Assembly (NCBI GenBank): GCA_905372265.1
Contig: CAJPOL010000064.1
Span: forward strand, 1-10,305
Origin: an uncultured Treponema sp.
Lineage (GTDB): Bacteria; Spirochaetota; Spirochaetia; Treponematales; Treponemataceae
Length of the DNA: 10,305 nt
Reading direction: 5' to 3'
Below are positions 5,892 to 10,305 of this stretch, one piece after another. The notes under the pieces were generated by a model. The model searched no databases and was not told the origin of the DNA. It saw nothing but the letters and a program-made list of their open reading frames with translations. How positions within the stretch are numbered: position 1 is the first letter of the stretch; each line of letters begins with the position of its first letter. The translations under genes and the position numbers were made by a program.

Positions 5892-7196
5892 TTATTTTAT
5901 GGCATTTGATTGCTTGACAAATGTATCAAGCGTTTTTTGCGCGTTCTGTCCGTTCAATGCGGCCTGCATTGCGGGGAACCAGTATGTCCTCATCTCGGTA
6001 AAGCTCGAAAGATGGTTATAGTATGCGCCGAAGAACTTAACCGCATTTGCGTTCCACTTCTGCTCATCGGTTTTAAGCTCAACTTTAATCTTATTGCTGA
6101 CAGGGAATAAACCGCTTGCTGCAATGACTTTCGGTGCCCATTCGGAGTCCGTTGCAATAAATGCCGCAAGTTTTTTTGCCGCCATAATCTTAGCGTTATC
6201 GCCGTTATTGAATACGCACGGGCCGCCTACGATAAACTCAAGTACCGGTTTTCCGCTGTCGTTCGGGAACGGCATAAAGATTGAGGTAAATTTCTTACCT
6301 TTATAGTCTATCTTTGATGCATTGATTTTTTCAAGCTGCAACGAATACAAAATGGTGCTTGCCGCATTTGACGCGCAGTACATATCGATTGCGTCTCCTG
6401 CCTGCAATGCGGAACCGTTCATTATCCAGCCTTCTTTGACGGCTTTCTGAAGCCATTCGACATTCTTAACGGCATTGGGACTGTTAAATACATACTTTGT
6501 CAGGTTTTCGTTCATTAACGGCGCATTACCGTATAGGTTCACCATGAACGCACGGGTTCCTTGGTCTCCGCCTTGTGATTTTGCATAGAATACGGCAGGC
6601 ACTTTTCCTGACGGTAACTTTGCTTTTAAGGCTTTCATCAGGTCTTCATACTGCTGCAATGTCCAGGTGCGGTCTTGTGTTTTATACGGCAGCATATCGA
6701 TAAGGCCTAAATCTTCCAGCATTTCTTTGTTAAACGCCATCATAAAGCCGCCTGAGTGTACCGGATACATATAGTATTTACCATCGGTTCCCTTCGAAGC
6801 GGATAACGGGCCTTCGGCAAGATTTGCTTTTTCCGGCATAACGATGTCATCGAGCGGGGCGAGAATACCGTCGTTACCCCATGCGATGATACGGCCGGGC
6901 GCATCATAGGTAAAGTCGGGCGCCGTATTAGACGCAATAGCGGTTGTAATTTTTGCAGGACCGTCTTGGTACGAAATCATTTCCAGATTAACTTTGATGC
7001 CGGGATTTTTCGCTTCAAAAGCTGCGATTAAGCTGCGTTCAAAAGCACCGTCGTCGCCGAAATTCGGAAATTCCCACCACGTGATACTGACCGGCCCGCT
7101 TTTCATGTCCTTGTTTGACGAATCGGATGCGCCGCCAGCGAAAACACCTTGAACCAGCAAAAGAGCCGCTAAAAGGCCTCCTACCAATCTTTTCAT
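5892..7196 (-). CDS. Carbohydrate ABC transporter substrate-binding protein (CUT1, family 1)
   Basis: A 434-residue periplasmic sugar-binding protein. Residues 1-20 are a Sec signal peptide (MKRLVGGLLAALLLVQGVFA) with a type I cleavage site before GGAS. There is no lipobox cysteine, so the protein should be soluble in the periplasm. The mature start matches family 1 binding proteins: ITWWEFPNFGDDG at 38-50, then FEAKNPGIKVNLE and IASNTAPDF. The ATG at 7194-7196 is chosen because GAGGAGG (7202-7208) lies 5 bases upstream and the signal peptide starts there; a longer frame to 7241 would put 15 residues before it. The gene has its own strong promoter and leads the operon of two permeases and the epimerase. 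Gene order recalls the pneumococcal SatABC sialic acid importer. Sialic acid as ligand is inferred from the neighbouring sialidase and epimerase. Confidence 0.9.
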   Translation of the reverse strand: MKRLVGGLLAALLLVQGVFAGGASDSSNKDMKSGPVSITWWEFPNFGDDGAFERSLIAAFEAKNPGIKVNLEMISYQDGPAKITTAIASNTAPDFTYDAPGRIIAWGNDGILAPLDDIVMPEKANLAEGPLSASKGTDGKYYMYPVHSGGFMMAFNKEMLEDLGLIDMLPYKTQDRTWTLQQYEDLMKALKAKLPSGKVPAVFYAKSQGGDQGTRAFMVNLYGNAPLMNENLTKYVFNSPNAVKNVEWLQKAVKEGWIMNGSALQAGDAIDMYCASNAASTILYSLQLEKINASKIDYKGKKFTSIFMPFPNDSGKPVLEFIVGGPCVFNNGDNAKIMAAKKLAAFIATDSEWAPKVIAASGLFPVSNKIKVELKTDEQKWNANAVKFFGAYYNHLSSFTEMRTYWFPAMQAALNGQNAQKTLDTFVKQSNAIK

Positions 7197-7213
7197 TTCT
7201 TCCTCCTCACTTG

Positions 7214-7259
7214 ATACTGCCGGAAATATTCGGATGTACAAAGCATCCGTCAGCAGTAT
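7214..7259 (-). promoter_or_regulatory. Nested stem-loop in the 5' leader of the transporter operon
   Basis: ATACTGC (7214-7220) pairs with GCAGTAT (7253-7259), and inside it CGGATG (7231-7236) pairs with CATCCG (7244-7249). The structure starts within a few bases of the predicted transcription start (about 7263) and ends 6 bases before the ribosome binding site (7202-7208), which stays free. A 5'-terminal stem-loop could stabilise the mRNA, or the dyads could be an operator just downstream of the start. It matches no riboswitch I know. Confidence 0.5.
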
Positions 7260-7269
7260 GTTCCATTTA

Positions 7270-7297
7270 AGTATATGGATAAACTCACTTTTGTCAA
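7270..7297 (-). promoter_or_regulatory. Strong sigma-70-type promoter of the binding-protein/transporter operon
   Basis: On the minus strand, TTGACA (complement of 7292-7297) is a perfect -35 box, followed after 16 bases by TATACT (complement of 7270-7275), 5 of 6 for the -10 box. The predicted start is near 7263, giving a leader of about 66 bases. An AT-rich dyad, ATAATTC (7326-7332) and GAATTAT (7346-7352), lies upstream at roughly -63 to -89 and might be a regulator site, but this is weak. The 176-base gap from the barrel gene gives ample room for this independent unit. Confidence 0.8.
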
Positions 7298-7372
7298 ATT
7301 ATTTTTATCTTTTTCTTGCTATTTGATAATTCTTTTCAACTTAGCGAATTATGAATTATTTCTGCCGTTAGT

Positions 7373-8794
7373 TTACTGTTTCAGCGAGTCTTTCCACGTA
7401 ACGCCTAAACGGATAGTAGTGCCGAACAAATCTTGCAAAGTACGCACCGGAGCGGTTTCGGAAGGTTTCAGCATAACCGCGCATGAAATTCCTAAATCAC
7501 CTGACAGCTGAAAATTCAGACCGGTACCAAGATGAGTCAAAAGCGGCAGACCGACGGTATGGGTGACCGTATTCTGCGTCATTGCGACGGCAACTTTCTC
7601 ATTATATAGCTTATCTTGCTGTACGCTATAGGTGAGCGGACGGAATGCAACGGCACCAAACCATAGAACATTATCGCTTATTTTATATGTTATCCCTGTG
7701 CTGATCACCGGAATAAGCGTAAATAGATGCGATTCTGTCGTTTGGACAGGGCTTTTGGCCGTAAGCGTATGTCTAACCGAGCCTCCGTCTAACTCATACC
7801 GGTAGTTTGCACTCAACGAGAGTGCTGCTTTTAGACTAAGCCGCCATGAAAGTGCCGTTGTCTGCGTTACCTGAGCGGAAAGAGTATGCGCCGTTGCACG
7901 GTCGGGGCGATAGAGCGCTTCTTCCAATACTCCGGCAGTAATTTTCCGCTCATATTTTTTAGGCATGTGCGTATAGGAGAATGCATATTTAAAGCTGCTG
8001 CTCCATGATGTAATGCCTAGTTTTGACGGAAAGGCGATTCCGATACCTACCGAGCCGGAAGGCATGTATTTATGGAATATTCGTGTGTCTTCATAAGGTT
8101 TACCATCGCTTCCGATACCTTTTACGCTGCCCGAAGAATATGCACCGGCAGCAGCGCCTCCGCCGTTTGTAATCAGAACGGCAACCTCCGCAGTAGGTGT
8201 GAAAACATACCGATTGCGCGTTGGAATAGAAGCTCCGAACTCGAGGGAGGGTTTAAACGACAAGGTGTTCGTAATCTTAGACGTTTCTTTTTGGGGGCTC
8301 TGCTGCAAATCATTGTACGTGCCTCCCATGTCGAATCCTACCCGTAAACCAAATTTATTACCCGGCAAACCGATTAAAAATCCGAGTTTATGGAAAAAAG
8401 GAAGATTTTTTTTGGTAATGGAAGCGCCTCCGTTTTTATTGGTGCTTAATTCCATACCGTTCCCCAATCCGCCTACGTACGAAATACCGATTTTTCCGCC
8501 GAGTATGTCGGACTTTTTCATATTAAACATTGCAGCGGTATTTAAGACATTTGTGTTTAACAAGATACCCGTACCGGTCGAATCATTTTGATTTTGATCA
8601 TATCCATATGAAGCTGTTACTAATGCTTTATCGAAAAAGACGCGGTTCCAGCTAGTTGTACTGGTAATATTATCGCTTTCTGCGCCGAACAGTCCTGCCG
8701 TTGCTTCCTTGAGCGGAGAAACGGTCTGCGCACAAAGCGTTCCTGCTGCCCATACCCACAAGCAGCAGATGCATAGTCGTTGTATTTGTTTCAT
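7373..8794 (-). CDS. Predicted outer-membrane beta-barrel protein of unknown function
   Basis: A 473-residue exported protein that I cannot assign to a named family. Residues 1-23 are a Sec signal peptide (MKQIQRLCICCLWVWAAGTLCA, cleavage before QT). The rest has the look of a transmembrane beta-barrel: many alternating amphipathic stretches of 9-12 residues (for example GKIGISYVGGLG, LEFGASIP, SVGIGIAFP, SFKYAFSYTH, LWFGAVAFRP, TTIRLGVTWK at the end) joined by polar Gly/Asn/Ser-rich turns, and almost no cysteine after the signal peptide. The ATG at 8792-8794 has AAGGA (8803-8807) 8 bases upstream; a longer frame to 8851 would be read through the terminator hairpin and is rejected. It lies between a sialidase and a sugar importer, so a role as sialic acid or glycan porin, like E. 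coli NanC in position but not in sequence, is a reasonable guess. A surface adhesin is an alternative. Confidence 0.75.
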   Translation of the reverse strand: MKQIQRLCICCLWVWAAGTLCAQTVSPLKEATAGLFGAESDNITSTTSWNRVFFDKALVTASYGYDQNQNDSTGTGILLNTNVLNTAAMFNMKKSDILGGKIGISYVGGLGNGMELSTNKNGGASITKKNLPFFHKLGFLIGLPGNKFGLRVGFDMGGTYNDLQQSPQKETSKITNTLSFKPSLEFGASIPTRNRYVFTPTAEVAVLITNGGGAAAGAYSSGSVKGIGSDGKPYEDTRIFHKYMPSGSVGIGIAFPSKLGITSWSSSFKYAFSYTHMPKKYERKITAGVLEEALYRPDRATAHTLSAQVTQTTALSWRLSLKAALSLSANYRYELDGGSVRHTLTAKSPVQTTESHLFTLIPVISTGITYKISDNVLWFGAVAFRPLTYSVQQDKLYNEKVAVAMTQNTVTHTVGLPLLTHLGTGLNFQLSGDLGISCAVMLKPSETAPVRTLQDLFGTTIRLGVTWKDSLKQ

Positions 8795-8815
8795 GCTATC
8801 GATCCTTGTATATGC

Positions 8816-8853
8816 AAAAAAATAATCCGTGCCGGAGCATCGTTCCGGCACGG
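8816..8853 (-). terminator. Intrinsic terminator after the sialidase gene
   Basis: On the minus strand the arms CCGTGCCGGA (8844-8853) and TCCGGCACGG (8827-8836) form a 10-bp GC-rich stem with a 7-base loop, followed by ATTATTTTTTT (8816-8826). It starts 7 bases after the sialidase stop and ends 8 bases before the ribosome binding site of the barrel gene. It has all parts of a Rho-independent terminator. Since no clear promoter is seen between it and the barrel gene, it may act as a partial terminator. Confidence 0.88.
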
Positions 8854-8860
8854 CAGCTGC

Positions 8861-10305
8861 TTACGGTTTCACTGAAAGCTTTTCAATAACTTTTGTAACA
8901 TCGATAGTAACAAAACGCATACCGTCTATTTTGTCGTTATTCAGCCACCAGTTTTCGTATAAAATACCCAACGTGTGATCATCGATCATAACCATATCGC
9001 TATAACCGAAATAACTCATTTTTTCATCACGGATATTTATAAAATAGCACTCACTTGTATCAAGAGGAGCGTTGGCAGGCGTAGTGGTTTTTGATGTTAA
9101 ATCGCGGGCAAAGCCCACTACAATACCGCCGCGCCCTGCTCCTTGCGCGTTATTCGGTGCATTAACAGAGGAACCGAGCGCTTGACAGACGGCAACAACG
9201 CCGCATGTTGTTGCGGTTCCTTCGGCAATTTTAAGAATGCTTACTTGGCACGGAGCGCCGCCTTTAAAAGGGTTGCCTGCATCTTGGACATGAGTCCACA
9301 TATTCTGGGCACTGAGGGCAGAAAAACGGCTCAATACAACACCGCCTTTTTTTGCCGCCATTAAAAGGCTGCCGTCATCAAGCTGGCAAATTTGTCCTTC
9401 TTCTATATTGTTATTATTCCACTTGCATAAAGGACTGCTGTGTGTTGGCCCGCAATTCCACGTCGAAGGAATGCCGGAACCGTGCGCAAGATAAATACCG
9501 TAATAAACTGTCCCTCCCGAAGCAGTGTTCCCCCCTTGACAAGGCAATACGGGAATATTGGTGGTCATGGAAGCAACCCCGGGAACATTTTTTGTTAATA
9601 CAATACCGTGACCGGGAGTTGTTAAATTAAACGACATGGGAGTGGTTGGCATATCGGAAGCTTTCCAATTTTTTGCATAGCTGCTTGCAGCATTCGTATC
9701 CTCTTCCCATGTTTCGCCATGGTCGGTACTTTTAAAAATACGGAAATTTGATTTCGCCCAGTTTCTTCCGATAATTCCGGATCCCCCTGTCATACCGCAG
9801 TAAATAGTACCGTCGGGAAAAACCGTAAGTTGGGGGTCGCATACATCTGTGTCTAAATCAACCGCGGCAGTAGCGCCGGAGGAAGGATTACCGTCCGGGC
9901 CATAAGTATTTTTTACATCGATTGCCGGTTTTTTACCGGTTATTTTATTTTTCGCTGCTGTCCATGTCGCTCCGCCGTCATCGGAATACATAACGGTAAT
10001 ATCGCTGCCATGTACTCCGTTCTGAGCACAATCGCCAGCTCCGTTATACAGCCCGCGGTAGCGCACATCAAAAGCGGCAATAAGGCGGGTTCTTCCGCCG
10101 ACCCTCGTTTTTACAAGACTCGGAATGCGGAACGAGCCATTCCCGACTCCATCACCGGCATCGCCGACTGTTGCATAGCCGTTGATTCGGGGACGTTTTG
10201 CCAATTGCACCGAATACATTTCACCGATACCCTGACTTGTTTCCGCAGCGGCTCTTGTTGTATATTGTATTGCCTGATCTGCGGGATAGGGATTAAGGGT
10301 GACAG
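8861..10305 (-). CDS. GH33-type exo-alpha-sialidase (neuraminidase), N-terminus outside the window
   Basis: The frame is open to the window edge, giving 480 residues without a start; the Met at 10217-10219 is internal, since 28 more codons precede it. Numbering from that Met, the six-bladed sialidase features are FRIPS with triad arginine R31, the probable acid/base D51 (FDVRYRG), Asp-boxes SDDGGATW (79-86) and STDHGETW (164-171), the glutamate E274 (EEGQICQLDDGSLLM), R363 (GAGRGG), and the nucleophile tyrosine Y406 (FGYSDMVMID) followed by LYE. The second triad arginine, expected in the strand after DDGSLLM, appears as K290. Eleven cysteines are present. The enzyme would release terminal sialic acid from host glycoproteins at the cell surface; the related T. 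denticola sialidase TDE0471 is surface exposed. Any signal peptide or carbohydrate-binding domain lies beyond the edge. A terminator follows directly. Confidence 0.88.
   Translation of the reverse strand, partial: VTLNPYPADQAIQYTTRAAAETSQGIGEMYSVQLAKRPRINGYATVGDAGDGVGNGSFRIPSLVKTRVGGRTRLIAAFDVRYRGLYNGAGDCAQNGVHGSDITVMYSDDGGATWTAAKNKITGKKPAIDVKNTYGPDGNPSSGATAAVDLDTDVCDPQLTVFPDGTIYCGMTGGSGIIGRNWAKSNFRIFKSTDHGETWEEDTNAASSYAKNWKASDMPTTPMSFNLTTPGHGIVLTKNVPGVASMTTNIPVLPCQGGNTASGGTVYYGIYLAHGSGIPSTWNCGPTHSSPLCKWNNNNIEEGQICQLDDGSLLMAAKKGGVVLSRFSALSAQNMWTHVQDAGNPFKGGAPCQVSILKIAEGTATTCGVVAVCQALGSSVNAPNNAQGAGRGGIVVGFARDLTSKTTTPANAPLDTSECYFINIRDEKMSYFGYSDMVMIDDHTLGILYENWWLNNDKIDGMRFVTIDVTKVIEKLSVKP

Noticed and set aside
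7197..7241. N-terminal extension of the substrate-binding protein
   Set aside because: It covers the ribosome binding site and would precede the signal peptide with 15 charged or polar residues.
8795..8851. N-terminal extension of the barrel protein
   Set aside because: It is read through the terminator hairpin and T-tract and would place 19 residues before a clear signal peptide.

Overview
The window looks like chromosomal DNA of a host-associated Treponema. This rests on moderate GC content, the Treponema-style substrate-binding protein signal peptide (VFA-GG, no lipobox cysteine), a Trep_Strep/MptD-like membrane protein tail at the left edge, and a sialidase/sugar-uptake locus of the kind known in oral treponemes. 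A relative of T. vincentii or T. medium fits, but the species is inferred.

Layout: positions 1-162 hold the C-terminus of a probable ECF transporter S component. Positions 163-920 hold no convincing gene but are rich in repeats: two related GC-rich palindromes (229-262 and 291-325) and three tandem copies of an imperfect inverted repeat (605-697, 706-805, 816-896). A promoter (921-949) then drives a two-gene plus-strand operon of an Lrp/AsnC-type regulator (975-1457) and a class I aminotransferase (1454-2647). The pair resembles alaR-alaT of Bacillus subtilis. A fourth repeat copy (2696-2790) fills the gap between the two convergent gene groups.

From 2838 to the right edge every gene is on the minus strand. 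In transcription order they are a GH33-type sialidase (8861 to beyond 10305, N-terminus outside the window), a predicted outer-membrane beta-barrel protein (7373-8794), a sugar ABC substrate-binding protein (5892-7196), two ABC permeases (4915-5820 and 4058-4900) and an AGE-family N-acylglucosamine 2-epimerase (2838-4040). The simplest reading is a sialic acid scavenging locus. The sialidase would release sialic acid from host glycans, the barrel could pass it through the outer membrane, the ABC importer would take it into the cytoplasm, and the epimerase would turn N-acetylmannosamine into N-acetylglucosamine. No lyase (NanA), kinase (NanK) or ABC ATPase is present in the window.

The locus appears split into transcription units. 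An intrinsic terminator lies between sialidase and barrel gene, a strong promoter (TTGACA-N16-TATACT) stands before the binding-protein gene, and a hairpin separates that gene from the permeases. Points of most interest are the undescribed barrel protein as candidate sialic acid porin, an apparent Arg-to-Lys change in the sialidase arginine triad, the missing ATPase, and the repeat family.
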